Shown: positions 16,157 to 25,479, counted from the stretch's first letter. The stretch: 64,000 nucleotides of DNA from Anderseniella sp. (GCA_028289645.1 JANQOK010000016.1:558001-622000), one strand, 5' to 3'. Numbers and translations are program-made. The notes: a model not told the origin generated them from the sequence alone.

Positions 16157-16921
16157 TCAGGCGCGTTGCACAAAGCGCGCCATGAGCCAGAAATACAGCC
16201 CGTAAGGCAGCAGGCGCAAAAGCTTCATGATGATTGCCAGGCGGGCGGGAAATACGATTTCGAAACGGTCCGACCGCAAGCCGGCGATAATGCGTTTCGA
16301 CGCGTCCTCAGGCTCCATCAGGAACGGCATGGGAAAGTCGTTGGTGTCGGTCATCGGCGTGCGCACGAAACCCGGATTGATGATCTGTACCTTGATGCCA
16401 TGACGTTGCGCATCGGTGCGCATGGCTTCTGCCATGGAAATAAGGGCGGCCTTGGTTGGCGCGTAGGTTACCGCCCTGGGTATGCCGCGGTAGCCCGCAA
16501 CGGACGCCACCGGCGCGATATGGCCGGCACGGCGTCGCCGCATGGACGGAAGAACCGCATCAACCACGCCGGCAGCACCTTCATAATTGACCCGCATCGC
16601 CCTGATTGAATCTTCAGCCTGGAAACTCTCGATGTCGCGGATTATCCAGACGCCGGCCGCCATGATGACCAGGTCCGGCGGCGCGATGTCTGCCTCGATC
16701 GATTTCGCGACCTCGCGGCACGCCGCCAGATCGGTCACGTCGAGCGGATAACTGTGGATGTTGGAGTTTTCAGCAACCAACTCTGAGAGCTGATCAGCCG
16801 ATCGTGCCGAAACCGCCACCGTAATGCCCATCGAAGCCAGATCAAGTGCCAGCTGACGGCCGATGCCGGAGCTCGCGCCGGTGATCCAGACGGTTTTCCA
16901 GGGTACTGCGGGCTGGGCCAT
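16157..16921 (-). CDS. Short-chain dehydrogenase/reductase in the ECF sigma operon
   Basis: 254 aa from the ATG at 16921; an upstream ATG at 16948 would overlap the previous gene by 14 bp. The cofactor motif TGASSGIG is at residues 13-20, NAG is replaced by MAAGVW, and a catalytic-type Y-x3-K appears in VTYAPTKAAL. There is a hydrophobic C-terminal segment (LLRLLPYGLYFWLMARFV), which could attach it to the membrane. It follows the anti-sigma gene by 13 bp, so it is probably co-transcribed with the ECF sigma factor. SDR genes are also reported in RpoE-controlled operons of Rhodobacter. Confidence 0.82.
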   Translation of the reverse strand: MAQPAVPWKTVWITGASSGIGRQLALDLASMGITVAVSARSADQLSELVAENSNIHSYPLDVTDLAACREVAKSIEADIAPPDLVIMAAGVWIIRDIESFQAEDSIRAMRVNYEGAAGVVDAVLPSMRRRRAGHIAPVASVAGYRGIPRAVTYAPTKAALISMAEAMRTDAQRHGIKVQIINPGFVRTPMTDTNDFPMPFLMEPEDASKRIIAGLRSDRFEIVFPARLAIIMKLLRLLPYGLYFWLMARFVQRA

Positions 16922-16934
16922 GCGTCTGTAAAAG

Positions 16935-17594
16935 TCAGATACCCACAATCGGTTGCAGCAACCTGGGCACCAGACCCTTGAAACGGGCGGGCGCTTCGGT
17001 GGCGATCAGGCAGATGCAGTCCTCGCCTTCCTCGATCACCGGCTGATGTTCGATGTCCTCGTCCAGGTCAGCCACGTCGCCGCGCGCAAAGCGGCCGATC
17101 TGATCACGATAGGCACCGCGCAGGATCAAGGTCATTTCCTGGCCCGCATGGCCGTGATCGGGCAATTTGTGCCCCGGGCGCACCTTCAGCATATAGAGGC
17201 TGGAGCCATCAGGGTTCTTCTCGATAACATGAATACCGACGCCAGGCGCTGCCGTCTTCCAGGGCACATCGTCGAGTTTCTGACCAAGCAGACGCGACAC
17301 TGGCAGCGGCAAGGACGGGTCCGGGTCGCGGAATGCTTTCCGGTCCGACTTCGGCTGTACCCAGTCACTACCATCGATACGCTCAAACACTGACGACAGT
17401 GCACCAGGCTGCAATTGCTGCCGTTCGCCTGTCTCCAGCAACGCCGCACCCACAGCTTCCGCCCTGCGTACTCTGGCGCGGCAGTGATCACACATGGCAA
17501 TATGGCTTGCCGCCACCACGGACAGACAATTCGACAGGCTGCCAGCCGCATAGGCCACAACTGTTGCGTCATCCAGATGGAAGTCTGTCTTCAT
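16935..17594 (-). CDS. chrR: ChrR-type zinc-dependent anti-sigma factor
   Basis: 219 aa. The N-terminal anti-sigma domain carries the zinc motif H-x3-C-x2-C (HIAMCDHC, about residues 31-38). The C-terminal half is a cupin-like domain with PDHGHAGQEMTLILRGAY and GDVADLDEDIEHQP, the second metal site of ChrR. In Rhodobacter, ChrR binds RpoE and releases it when singlet oxygen or certain organic hydroperoxides are present. The gene overlaps the sigma gene by 4 bp (ATGA), as expected for a sigma/anti-sigma pair. Confidence 0.9.
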   Translation of the reverse strand: MKTDFHLDDATVVAYAAGSLSNCLSVVAASHIAMCDHCRARVRRAEAVGAALLETGERQQLQPGALSSVFERIDGSDWVQPKSDRKAFRDPDPSLPLPVSRLLGQKLDDVPWKTAAPGVGIHVIEKNPDGSSLYMLKVRPGHKLPDHGHAGQEMTLILRGAYRDQIGRFARGDVADLDEDIEHQPVIEEGEDCICLIATEAPARFKGLVPRLLQPIVGI

Positions 17595-18193
17595 CTCAAG
17601 TCCTCCAGAACTGTGCCCATCTTGCGGTAGGCCAGTCGCATTCTAGATTTGACAGTGCCCAGCGGCACGTCGAGTTTATCGGCTATCTCGGATTGCGTCA
17701 TGTCGTCCATGAACGCCATCACAATCACTTCGCGCTGATCAGACGGCAGCACGTCCAGTGCTTCCGTCACCGCCAGATCCTGCTGCTTGCTGATTACGAT
17801 CTCATCGCTGGCCGGATCATCGCTGGCTTCCTCATAATCATCAATATCGGTAAAATATCGTGAACCTTCGCGACGCAGGCGGTCAATTCGCAGGTTGCGC
17901 GCAATGGTGTAGATCCAGGTCGTCACCGATCCTTTGCCCGGCGAAAACATGCCGGCCTTGTTCCAAACCGCAATCATGGCGTCCTGCACCAGGTCTTCGG
18001 CAAGCTCAGCATTCGCGCCCTTGCGCATCATGAAGCCTTTCAGGCGCGGACCGAAATGCTCGAACAACTGAGCAAATGCCTGACGGTCGCGCCGTTCAGC
18101 AACATCGTTTAACAGCCGGGCAAAGAGCTCAGCCTGTGAGTTTGTGCCGGATTTCCGACGGTTTCCATCTGTCACAGCGGGGGCAATCACCAT
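17591..18193 (-). CDS. rpoE: RpoE-type ECF RNA polymerase sigma factor (ECF11 group)
   Basis: 200 aa from the ATG at 18193. The frame is open for 53 more codons upstream, but the candidate promoter lies inside that extension, which argues against the longer start. Sigma-2 is at about residues 25-95 (FGPRLKGFMMRKG, AEDLVQDAMIAVW, TWIYTIARNLRIDRLRR). Sigma-4 is at about 135-195 (LPSDQREVIVMAF, SEIADKLDVPLGTVKSRMR). The partner ChrR-like gene assigns it to the singlet-oxygen RpoE type. Autoregulation is suggested by the TGATCC-N16-CGTAGTA element in front of it. Confidence 0.88.
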   Translation of the reverse strand: MVIAPAVTDGNRRKSGTNSQAELFARLLNDVAERRDRQAFAQLFEHFGPRLKGFMMRKGANAELAEDLVQDAMIAVWNKAGMFSPGKGSVTTWIYTIARNLRIDRLRREGSRYFTDIDDYEEASDDPASDEIVISKQQDLAVTEALDVLPSDQREVIVMAFMDDMTQSEIADKLDVPLGTVKSRMRLAYRKMGTVLEDLR

Positions 18194-18226
18194 AAAGTCG
18201 ATCTCAGGCACGGTTGCGGTTAGTTC

Positions 18227-18255
18227 TACTACGCTGGATGAACAGCGGCGGATCA
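18227..18255 (-). promoter_or_regulatory. Candidate RpoE autoregulatory promoter
   Basis: On the minus strand, TGATCC (18255-18250), a 16-bp spacer and CGTAGTA (18233-18227). The start codon follows 33 bp downstream. TGATCC is the known -35 element of ECF11 promoters. Confidence 0.55.
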
Positions 18256-18351
18256 ACCGGGCCGACCGGTTATCTACACACCCCGATCCTAGCGGCAGAA
18301 CCAAGGCGGCAACAATTGTATAATAGTTAATCTCTCCGGGTAACCTGACCA

Positions 18352-18384
18352 AAACAGCCGGACCGTGACCCGGTCCGGCTGTTT
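18352..18384 (-). terminator. Intrinsic terminator of infC
   Basis: Perfect 13-bp inverted repeat AAACAGCCGGACC / GGTCCGGCTGTTT with a 7-nt loop, 35 bp after the infC stop. On the minus strand the stem ends in TTTTGG, a short U-run. Confidence 0.75.
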
Positions 18385-18419
18385 CAGCACGACATCCATG
18401 TCAGAGCAAAGACCCTGAC

Positions 18420-18959
18420 TTATCTGGGTGACAGGATCATGATCATCTGACGGCCTTCCATTTTCGGCTCGTATTCGACCTTGGCGAACTCGTCAGTGTC
18501 GGACTTAACCTTCTGCAACAGGTCGAAACCGAGTTCCGTATGGGCCATTTCACGGCCGCGGAACCGCATGGTCACCTTAACCTTGTCGCCATCGTCAAAG
18601 AACCGCTTCATGGCGCGCATCTTCACGTCGTAGTCGTGCGTGTCGATACCGGGGCGCAGCTTGATTTCCTTGACCTCAATAACTTTCTGTTTCTTCTTGG
18701 CTTCGTTGGCCTTCTTCTGGGCCTGATACTTGTACTTTCCGTAGTCCAGCACCTTGCATACAGGTGTTTCGGAGTTCGGCGACACCTCAACCAGATCCAT
18801 CCCGGCGTCTGCCGCGAGATCGAGCGCGTCTTCAATTTTCATGACACCGCGCTTTTCACCATCTGCGTCAATCACAAGCACGCTTGCATTGGTGATAGCT
18901 TCGTTGATACGTGGTCCGTCGTCCTTGGGCGGCATTTGCCCGTTCATCGGTCTGCGAAT
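18420..18959 (-). CDS. infC: Translation initiation factor IF-3, with a probable ATT start codon
   Basis: 179 aa when read from ATT at 18959. AAGGAG (18973-18968) lies 8 bases before that ATT. The next in-frame ATG (18947) is four codons in and too far from the ribosome binding site. The resulting N-terminus I/M-RRP is typical of alphaproteobacterial IF-3. The N-domain has DGPRINEAI and DLVEVSP; the linker is lysine-rich; the C-domain has [16 protein letters not shown] and [14 protein letters not shown]-3 binds the 30S subunit and proofreads the start codon; because it discriminates against ATT, this start gives autogenous control in E. coli. rpmI-rplT do not follow, and a terminator lies directly downstream. 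Confidence 0.95.
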   Translation of the reverse strand: MRRPMNGQMPPKDDGPRINEAITNASVLVIDADGEKRGVMKIEDALDLAADAGMDLVEVSPNSETPVCKVLDYGKYKYQAQKKANEAKKKQKVIEVKEIKLRPGIDTHDYDVKMRAMKRFFDDGDKVKVTMRFRGREMAHTELGFDLLQKVKSDTDEFAKVEYEPKMEGRQMIMILSPR

Positions 18960-19089
18960 GGTATAATCTCCTTAGTGTTGTTGCGGCAGGACTGCTCCAG
19001 ATACCGCATTAGGGTTCAAATTGCGTGAAAACGCACCTAAAGACCTTTTACCAGATTTTGCAAGCAATGTTGAGAGGCTAGTCATATCG

Positions 19090-19899
19090 ATGTCCAATCC
19101 AGCCCAGAAGCCCCCCGAACACCTTGAGATGGAAGACGGCACCTCCATCGCGTGGCTGAACGACGGAACCGACCCGGCATCGGCGAATGCGTGCGGAACG
19201 TTCTGGCTCGGCGGGTTCAAATCCGACATGCGCGGGTCGAAGGCGGAAGTGCTGGCAGACCATGCCCGGACGGCGAACCGCTCGTTTGTGCGGTTCGACT
19301 ATTCCGGCCATGGCGAAAGCGGCGGCGAGTTTACCGACGGCACCATTTCGAGCTGGCTCGAGCAGGCGCACGCGGTGTTTTCCAGTTGCGCACCCGGCCG
19401 CCGGGTGCTTATCGGCTCGAGCATGGGAGGCTGGATCGCAGTGCTGCTGGCCAGACGGCTGATTGAGGCCGGACATGCCGGCCGGCTTGGCGGACTGGTC
19501 CTCATCGCACCGGCCGCGGACATGACCAAAGACCTGATGTGGGACAAGTACGGCAGTGATTTCCGCGACGAGGTCATGCGTCTCGGCAAGTATGAGCGCC
19601 CGTCTGAGTATTCCGACGAGCCTTACGTGATCACCAGGGCACTGATCGAGGATGGCGCCGACCACCTGCTGCTCGAAAAGGGCCTGCAGATGCCCTGCCC
19701 GGTGAGAATCCTGCAGGGCGAAGACGATCCGGATGTGCCGTGGCAGCATGCCCTGAAGACCTATCATGCGCTGCGCGGCGAAGACGTGATGCTGCAACTG
19801 ATCAAGCACGGCGATCACCGGTTGTCGAGCGAACAGAACCTCGCCCTGCTGTCCGAAACGGCAGAGGCGCTATGCGCTCAGGCAGACAGGCAACGCTAG
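19090..19899 (+). CDS. Alpha/beta hydrolase
   Basis: 269 aa from the ATG at 19090; an earlier in-frame start at 19021 adds 23 residues of non-conserved sequence. The nucleophile elbow is GSSMGGW (Ser near residue 111), the oxyanion region FWLGGFKSDM, and the catalytic pair is Asp in GEDDPDVPW and His in KHGDHRL. It resembles the small bacterial relatives of ABHD10-type thioesterase/esterases. The substrate is unknown. It is divergent from infC and convergent with the epimerase gene, whose end it overlaps by 4 bp. Confidence 0.8.
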   Translation: MSNPAQKPPEHLEMEDGTSIAWLNDGTDPASANACGTFWLGGFKSDMRGSKAEVLADHARTANRSFVRFDYSGHGESGGEFTDGTISSWLEQAHAVFSSCAPGRRVLIGSSMGGWIAVLLARRLIEAGHAGRLGGLVLIAPAADMTKDLMWDKYGSDFRDEVMRLGKYERPSEYSDEPYVITRALIEDGADHLLLEKGLQMPCPVRILQGEDDPDVPWQHALKTYHALRGEDVMLQLIKHGDHRLSSEQNLALLSETAEALCAQADRQR

Positions 19900-20762
19900 A
19901 GCAGTGCTTGCAAGCCCTGGCGGTAGGTCGGGTACATGAAGCGGTAACCCAGCTCGGTTTTCACCTTGTCGTTCGACACCCGTTTGGATTCAGCATAGAA
20001 ACTCTTCGCCATGTCGGACAGGTCCGCAGCTGCAAAGTCGACCTCCGGCGGTGGTTCGACACCCAGCAGGCCGGCGGCATAGGCGACCACGTCCTGCGGC
20101 GGGGCGGCCTCGTCATCGCACACATTGTAGGCACTGCCCGGGCTGGGCCGGTCCATCGATGCCCTCAGAATCCCGGCAATGTCCGCCACATGGATGCGGC
20201 TGAACACCTGGCCCGGCTTGAGGATGCGGCGCGCCCTGCCGGATTTCAGCGACTGAAGCTGGTTGCGTCCCGGACCGTAAATCCCCGCCAGGCGAAACAG
20301 ATGAACGGCCAGCCCCGTTTCCCGCCACAGCTCCAGCCAGCCGGTTTCGGCCGCCAGCCTGGCGTGCCCGCGCGCGGTACTGGGCTGCAGCGGTGAGGTT
20401 TCATCAACCCACCCGCCCTGGCGGTCGCCGTAAACCCCGGTCGTGGAAAGATAGGCCAGCCATTTGATGTCCGCGGCGCGCTCGGCAAGATCGTGGCCGT
20501 GCAGCTTCAGCACCGGATCACCGGATTTGCCGGGCGGCACCGACGCGACAACATGGGTGACACCGTCGAGATGGGACAGATCAAGCGGTGTGTCATCGTT
20601 GAACTGCGCAGCAGCGAAACCGAACTGTTCGATCTTCTCACAGCCCTCGGCTGATCTGCTTGTGCCAGTAATGGTCCATTGATCGCGCGGCAGAGACCGC
20701 GCCAGGGCGCGGGCTGAAAACCCGAAACCGAAACACAGAAGATGATTGGGTTTTTCAGGCAT
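19896..20762 (-). CDS. NAD(P)-dependent epimerase/dehydratase-like SDR (YeeZ-like)
   Basis: 288 aa extended SDR. The nucleotide-binding segment is CFGFGFSARALARSL, a variant of GxxGxxG. Other features are YLSTTGVYGDRQGGWVDE (serine/threonine and tyrosine of the active site), a LAGIYGPGRN motif and a VFSRIHVADIAGIL segment. It resembles E. coli YeeZ, whose substrate is unknown. Its start overlaps the end of queG by 8 bp, so the two are probably one transcript. Confidence 0.8.
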   Translation of the reverse strand: MPEKPNHLLCFGFGFSARALARSLPRDQWTITGTSRSAEGCEKIEQFGFAAAQFNDDTPLDLSHLDGVTHVVASVPPGKSGDPVLKLHGHDLAERAADIKWLAYLSTTGVYGDRQGGWVDETSPLQPSTARGHARLAAETGWLELWRETGLAVHLFRLAGIYGPGRNQLQSLKSGRARRILKPGQVFSRIHVADIAGILRASMDRPSPGSAYNVCDDEAAPPQDVVAYAAGLLGVEPPPEVDFAAADLSDMAKSFYAESKRVSNDKVKTELGYRFMYPTYRQGLQALL

Positions 20763-21888
20763 GCCATTCCCTCTTTACGTCCGGATCAGGTTCCCTGTCA
20801 CGGTGTATCGCCGACAGGTGCTCAAACTCGGCTACCGGCAGCAATCTGGACAATGCCCAGATTGCCATGGCGCGAACTTGCGTGCTTGCGTCGCGCAGCC
20901 GTTCTCTTGCACATGTGGCCAGGGTAGCATTGCCGGAATTTCCAATCGCAATCATGACATTGCGCACAAACCGGTCACGGCCGATGCGCTTGACCGGCGA
21001 GCCGGAGAACAGTGTCCGGAACGCCCTGTCATCCAGCGCCGCCAGGTCGGCAAGCGATGGCGAGACCAGGTCGGGCCGGGCCGCCAGCTTGGCCTCGCGC
21101 GCGGTGCCGGCAAACTTGTTCCACGGGCATACGGCAAGGCAATCGTCACAGCCGTATATGCGATTGCCGATGGCCTGGCGAAACTCGCTTGCTATATGGC
21201 CCTTGTGCTCGATGGTCAGGTAGGAAATGCAGCGCCGTGCATCGAGCCGATAGGGGGCTGGAAATGCATTGGTCGGGCACACATCGAGGCACGCGGTGCA
21301 TGATCCGCAATGATCCACCTCCGCCTCATCAAGCGCCAGATCGGCTGCCGACAGGATGGCACCGAGAAACAGCCAGGAGCCGTGCTCGCGCGACACGAGG
21401 TTTGTGTGCTTGCCCTGCCATCCAAGTCCGGCACGCTGGGCCAGCGGCTTTTCCATCAATGGCGCGGTGTCGACAAACACTTTCACGTCCTGTGCGGTTT
21501 GTGCGGCAAGCCATCCGGCCAGGGTCTTAAGCCTGCCCTTGATCACGTCATGATAGTCGCGGCCAAGGGCATAGGTCGAAATCACGCCGGTTGAAGGATG
21601 GTCCAGGCGCGCCATCACGTCCATGTCCGGCGTGTATGCCATGGCCAGCATGACGCAGCTTCTGGCGTCCGGCCACATGGCATCGGGAGAGCTGCGCCGT
21701 GCAATCGTGGTGCGCAGCCAGTCCATGCCGGCGTGATGGCCATCGCTGACGGCTTCACGAAGCCTCTCGCCTGTTTCATCGGGCAGGCTGGCCCCGGTAA
21801 TGCGCAGTTCGCAAAACCCGAGGTCGGCGGCACGGCGCCGCAGCTGTTTCACAATAGACGCAGGGTCCGGACCCATAAATCTTTCCAT
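20755..21888 (-). CDS. queG: Epoxyqueuosine reductase
   Basis: 377 aa. Two 4Fe-4S ferredoxin motifs are visible: CGSCTACLDVCPTNAF and, after a gap, CDDCLAVCPWNKFA. The N-terminal cobalamin-binding region has YALGRDYHDVIKGRL. A C-terminal HEAT-like stretch with VRNVMIAIGNSGN helps bind tRNA in this family. QueG reduces epoxyqueuosine to queuosine at position 34 of GUN-anticodon tRNAs, in the cytoplasm. It lies between the GST gene (12 bp upstream) and the epimerase gene (8 bp overlap). Confidence 0.94.
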   Translation of the reverse strand: MERFMGPDPASIVKQLRRRAADLGFCELRITGASLPDETGERLREAVSDGHHAGMDWLRTTIARRSSPDAMWPDARSCVMLAMAYTPDMDVMARLDHPSTGVISTYALGRDYHDVIKGRLKTLAGWLAAQTAQDVKVFVDTAPLMEKPLAQRAGLGWQGKHTNLVSREHGSWLFLGAILSAADLALDEAEVDHCGSCTACLDVCPTNAFPAPYRLDARRCISYLTIEHKGHIASEFRQAIGNRIYGCDDCLAVCPWNKFAGTAREAKLAARPDLVSPSLADLAALDDRAFRTLFSGSPVKRIGRDRFVRNVMIAIGNSGNATLATCARERLRDASTQVRAMAIWALSRLLPVAEFEHLSAIHRDREPDPDVKREWHA

Positions 21889-21900
21889 TCAGCGAGCTTA

Positions 21901-22587
21901 TCAGAAGTCGAGCTCGGAATACTGCGATGACGGCGGCATGCCGCGCACCTGGTCAGCCAGCAGGGAACGGAAGGATGGCCTGGACTTGATGCGCTGATAC
22001 CAGGCCTTGGCATCGGGCACATCATCCCAGGTAATATCGCCGAGGTAATCTGCCACCGACAAATGCGACGCCGCAGCCAGATCGGCAACCGTCAGGTCGT
22101 CACCCACCAGCAGGTTGCGGGCCTGGGCGAGCGCGTTGATGTAGGCCAGATGGGTGCGCAGCGCTTCCAGCGCCGAGCGCACGCGGTTCATCTTCGGCGC
22201 GCCGCCGCCCTGCGAGGCGGAGACAAACCGCCGTACCACTTTTTCCATCAGCAAGGGTGAAGTGACCTCATGGTGAAACTTGCCGTCAAACCAGGCGACC
22301 AGCCTTCGCACTTCGGCCCGGACAATCGGATTGGTTCCCCACAACGACCCCGCGTCAAGCGGCCACTGCTCGTCCAGGTAGCCACCGACTGCCTCGACCC
22401 CGGCACAAACCGTGCCGTCCTGATCAATGAGGACCGGCAAGGTGCCGGACGGATTCATGTCAAGAAATGCCTCGCGCATCTCCCACGGGCGTTCCTCGTT
22501 CAGTTCAGCAGCCAGCCCCATCTCGGCGAGCGACAGCCTGACGCGCCGTGAGAAGGGATCGAGAGAAAAATGCAAAAGACGCACCAT
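21901..22587 (-). CDS. Glutathione S-transferase family protein
   Basis: 228 aa. It has an N-terminal thioredoxin-like domain (LLHFSLDPFSRRVRLSLAEMG, and FLDMNPSGTLPVLIDQDG with the cis-proline) and a C-terminal helical domain with AHLAYINALAQ and LLVGDDLTVADLAAASHL, the GST N-capping box. The Ser in the DPFSRR stretch is the probable catalytic position. It is first in the apparent GST-queG-epimerase operon. This same order is common in Hyphomicrobiales, but the GST substrate is not known. Confidence 0.85.
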   Translation of the reverse strand: MVRLLHFSLDPFSRRVRLSLAEMGLAAELNEERPWEMREAFLDMNPSGTLPVLIDQDGTVCAGVEAVGGYLDEQWPLDAGSLWGTNPIVRAEVRRLVAWFDGKFHHEVTSPLLMEKVVRRFVSASQGGGAPKMNRVRSALEALRTHLAYINALAQARNLLVGDDLTVADLAAASHLSVADYLGDITWDDVPDAKAWYQRIKSRPSFRSLLADQVRGMPPSSQYSELDF

Positions 22588-22717
22588 AGCGCGGTCACCA
22601 AAAAGTCTGATATGAGGGCCAAAAGCCGAACCCGTTGCAAGCGATTCGCAACACTAACTATTTTAGTATAGCTAAGTTGTGGCCAGTGCTAGCGCAACGT
22701 CAACAGGGATCAACTGC

Positions 22718-23539
22718 ATGTTTCTGGAACAGATTATCGTACTGGCCATCATTCAGGGCATTACAGAGTTCCTGCCGATTTCGTCTTCCGGCCACCTGAT
22801 ACTGGTTCCGGCTCTGACCGGGTGGAAAGACCAGGGACTTATCGTCGACGTGATGGTTCACATGGGCTCGTTTCTGGCGGTCATCACCTACTTCTGGCGG
22901 GATGTTCTGGCCCTGGCCGTAGGCGCACTGAACCTTTTGCGCGGGCGCATGACCGACAATGGCCGGCTCGGCCTTTTGATCATCGTTGCCACCATTCCGG
23001 CCGTCCTGTTTGGCCTGTTCGTCAAGAAAACCGGGGTGATCGACGCGGTGCGCGGGCCGGAGATCGTCGCCTGGAACGCCATTATCTTCGGTGTTTTCAT
23101 GTATATCGCCGACCGGTTCGGCAAACAGGTCAAGGCCATGGAGAACATGACGTTCATGCCGGCTCTGGCTATCGGACTGGCCCAGGCCGTCGCCATCATT
23201 CCCGGCACCAGCCGGTCCGGCATCACCATGACGGCGGCCCGTTTTCTGGGCTTTCAGCGCTCTGAAGCGGCCCGGTTTTCGTTCCTCGTCGGCATTCCGG
23301 CCATCGCCGGTGCCGGTGTCCTGGTGCTGGGTGAGGCGATTTCGGACGGTGCCAAGATTTCCGGGGATGCCGTTCTGACCGGTATCCTGACGTTTTTCAC
23401 CGCGCTGGCAGCCATCTGGTTCCTGATGGCCATCGTCAAGCGGTATTCTCTGACGAGTTTCGTGATTTACCGTCTGCTGCTCGGAGCCGGGCTTCTGTAC
23501 CTGGTGCACACCGGATTCTTTGCAGGTGCGGGCAGTTAA
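22718..23539 (+). CDS. uppP: Undecaprenyl-diphosphatase
   Basis: 273 aa from the ATG at 22718 (MFLEQI). It is a multi-helix inner-membrane protein with the two UppP signatures: ITEFLPISSSGHLI at about residues 15-28 and PGTSRSGITM at about 164-173. It recycles undecaprenyl pyrophosphate to the monophosphate carrier used for peptidoglycan and LPS, and gives bacitracin tolerance. The region just upstream (AT-rich, with TAGTATAG near 22665-22672) probably holds its promoter. It is convergent with the DUF1194 gene. Confidence 0.95.
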   Translation: MFLEQIIVLAIIQGITEFLPISSSGHLILVPALTGWKDQGLIVDVMVHMGSFLAVITYFWRDVLALAVGALNLLRGRMTDNGRLGLLIIVATIPAVLFGLFVKKTGVIDAVRGPEIVAWNAIIFGVFMYIADRFGKQVKAMENMTFMPALAIGLAQAVAIIPGTSRSGITMTAARFLGFQRSEAARFSFLVGIPAIAGAGVLVLGEAISDGAKISGDAVLTGILTFFTALAAIWFLMAIVKRYSLTSFVIYRLLLGAGLLYLVHTGFFAGAGS

Positions 23540-23548
23540 CACCAAGTA

Positions 23549-24268
23549 TCAGTCCATGGCGGCTGACACCGGACCGGTGATTTCACGCACCAGCTTGGCC
23601 CGGATGGCGGTGCGAAAGTCGTCAAAGTTCTTCGCCGTCATCATGAAAGAGCCCGGCCCGCCGATTACATGATTGGCGTAATGCTCGCGAAGGTCGATGT
23701 TGGCCAGCTCACCAAGGTCTATGTCCTTGTTGTGGATCACCAGTCCGTTGATGGTAATGCCGCGTGCCATGGCGGCATCGCGCGCCGCCTCGGACCGGCG
23801 CGCATCGCTGGATCCGTCGCCTGAGATATCAATGACCCGGCGTGCGCCAAGATAGTCGTTGGCCTCAATAGAATTGACCGAATACCCGATGGCGCCGGCA
23901 ATGTCGGTGAGGCCCCTGATCGCGCGCGGCGATGCGGAAATCTTGGCCGACAGGTCCGCCGCCGTGCGCCCGTCACGCACCAGATGCCAGTCAACAGCCG
24001 TCGCCTGACGGGCTTCACCGGCCCACTGGACCAGGGTGATGGCGACGCCCTGGGTGCCGGCAAAGCGGATGGCGGCAACCACATCGGGATGCAGGAAGGC
24101 TTCCGCCAGGCCCTGTGACTGCAAGGCGAACTCGCGCGCATCCACGCTGGTCGAAGTGTCGACTGCAAGCACCAGCTCAAGGTCGACCGGCTGCAGGTTT
24201 TGCGCGCCCGCGCCTGGCGACAACAACAACACCCCGAACAGGAATCCGGCGAGGCGTCGGGCCGGCAT
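23549..24268 (-). CDS. DUF1194 family secreted von Willebrand factor A-domain protein
   Basis: 239 aa. The signal peptide covers residues 1 to about 22 (ending GAGAQ). The vWA fold starts with LELVLAVDTSTSVDARE, a MIDAS-type DxSxS, and continues with VIDISGDGSSDARR. DUF1194 proteins are periplasmic and of unknown function, probably binding a partner through the metal site. Its first base is also the last base of the NDUFA9-like gene, so the two form an operon. Confidence 0.85.
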   Translation of the reverse strand: MPARRLAGFLFGVLLLSPGAGAQNLQPVDLELVLAVDTSTSVDAREFALQSQGLAEAFLHPDVVAAIRFAGTQGVAITLVQWAGEARQATAVDWHLVRDGRTAADLSAKISASPRAIRGLTDIAGAIGYSVNSIEANDYLGARRVIDISGDGSSDARRSEAARDAAMARGITINGLVIHNKDIDLGELANIDLREHYANHVIGGPGSFMMTAKNFDDFRTAIRAKLVREITGPVSAAMD

Positions 24269-25233
24269 CAGATGACCGGAGCGGAAAACTGGCCTGCCTT
24301 GCGGAAACGGTACAGATATTCAGGCACGATCGCCTCGATCGGTTCCGGCTTGATGCCGAGGCCTTCCAGCGTGCGGCCTTCGGCAACAGCGGCATCCGAC
24401 ACCACGTTGTCCGACTTCAGCAGACTGACCTGGTCCGACGTCAGCATCGGATTTGGCAGCAGGCCCATAACGGTCCCCATGATGCGGGCGACGGCAAACG
24501 GGATCGGCAGCAGCAGGCGCTTGCGGCCGGTGACCTCGACTACGTACTCCAGAAGCTCCCGGAAACTGCGCTGGGCAGGCCCGCCCAGCTCCCAGGTTTT
24601 CCCACCGCCATTGCCGGTTGCAACCAGTTTGGCGATCGCTTCGGCAACGTCACCGACAAACACCGGCTGGAACTTTGTTTCGCCGCCGCCAATCAGGGGC
24701 AGAACCGGGGAGAAGCGGGCCATGCCGGCAAACTGGTTGAAGAAATTGTCCTCAGGGCCGAACACAATGGACGGCCTGATAATGGTGGCGCCGGGGAACT
24801 CCTCGCGTGCCGCTGCCTCGCCTTCTGCCTTGGTGCGTGCGTATTCGGATGCCGAACCTTCATCTGCACCTATGGCCGACATCTGGATGAACTGCGCTGC
24901 GCTGGCGTTCTTCGCCGCGCGCGCCGCAACCCGGGCGCCATGGGCGTGCAGGGCAGAAAACGTCTGCCCGCCGGATGAAAACAAAACGCCGACGAGATTG
25001 ATGACCACATCCGAGCCGGCACATGCTGCCTCCACCGATTCAGGATAGCGCAGATTTGCCTGCACCGGCATGATCTGGCCGGGCGTGCCAAGCGGCTGCA
25101 CATGTCCGGCCAGGTCAGGACGGCGAACCGCGATCCGGATTCGGTGGCCCTGGCGTGCCAGGGCACGGGTGATATGACGGCCCAGAAATCCGGACCCACC
25201 AATAATCGTCACGAGTTTTGAAGATGCGGTCAT
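24268..25233 (-). CDS. Complex I NDUFA9-subunit-family NAD(P)-binding protein
   Basis: 321 aa atypical SDR. The Rossmann motif IIGGSGFLGRHITRAL is at about residues 10-25. Further features are YARTKAEGEAA (the tyrosine region), ATIIRPSIVFGPEDNFFNQFA and a C-terminal half resembling mitochondrial NDUFA9. In alphaproteobacteria this protein is regarded as a supernumerary complex I relative; its exact role here is inference. The neighbourhood with uppP on the facing strand is typical of Hyphomicrobiales. Confidence 0.88.
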   Translation of the reverse strand: MTASSKLVTIIGGSGFLGRHITRALARQGHRIRIAVRRPDLAGHVQPLGTPGQIMPVQANLRYPESVEAACAGSDVVINLVGVLFSSGGQTFSALHAHGARVAARAAKNASAAQFIQMSAIGADEGSASEYARTKAEGEAAAREEFPGATIIRPSIVFGPEDNFFNQFAGMARFSPVLPLIGGGETKFQPVFVGDVAEAIAKLVATGNGGGKTWELGGPAQRSFRELLEYVVEVTGRKRLLLPIPFAVARIMGTVMGLLPNPMLTSDQVSLLKSDNVVSDAAVAEGRTLEGLGIKPEPIEAIVPEYLYRFRKAGQFSAPVI

Positions 25234-25479
25234 GTCGGTTCAATTCGCCCTTGAAACAGATACCAGTTGCGCGTTGGCGCGAATGTTCGGTGGTGTGGGT
25301 TTTAACGGTCAGCCGCAGGCATTTAAAGACCCTTGATGCCACAACCTGAATTACATGATGACACACTTATTGGGCCTGTGCCCGGGAATTGCGCAACAGG
25401 CCGGTTGACAAGCCGTATTGGCTGCAACTATGAGTGCGCCTGCCTGATGGCATTCGGTTTCGACGAATGCCGCTTTTGG

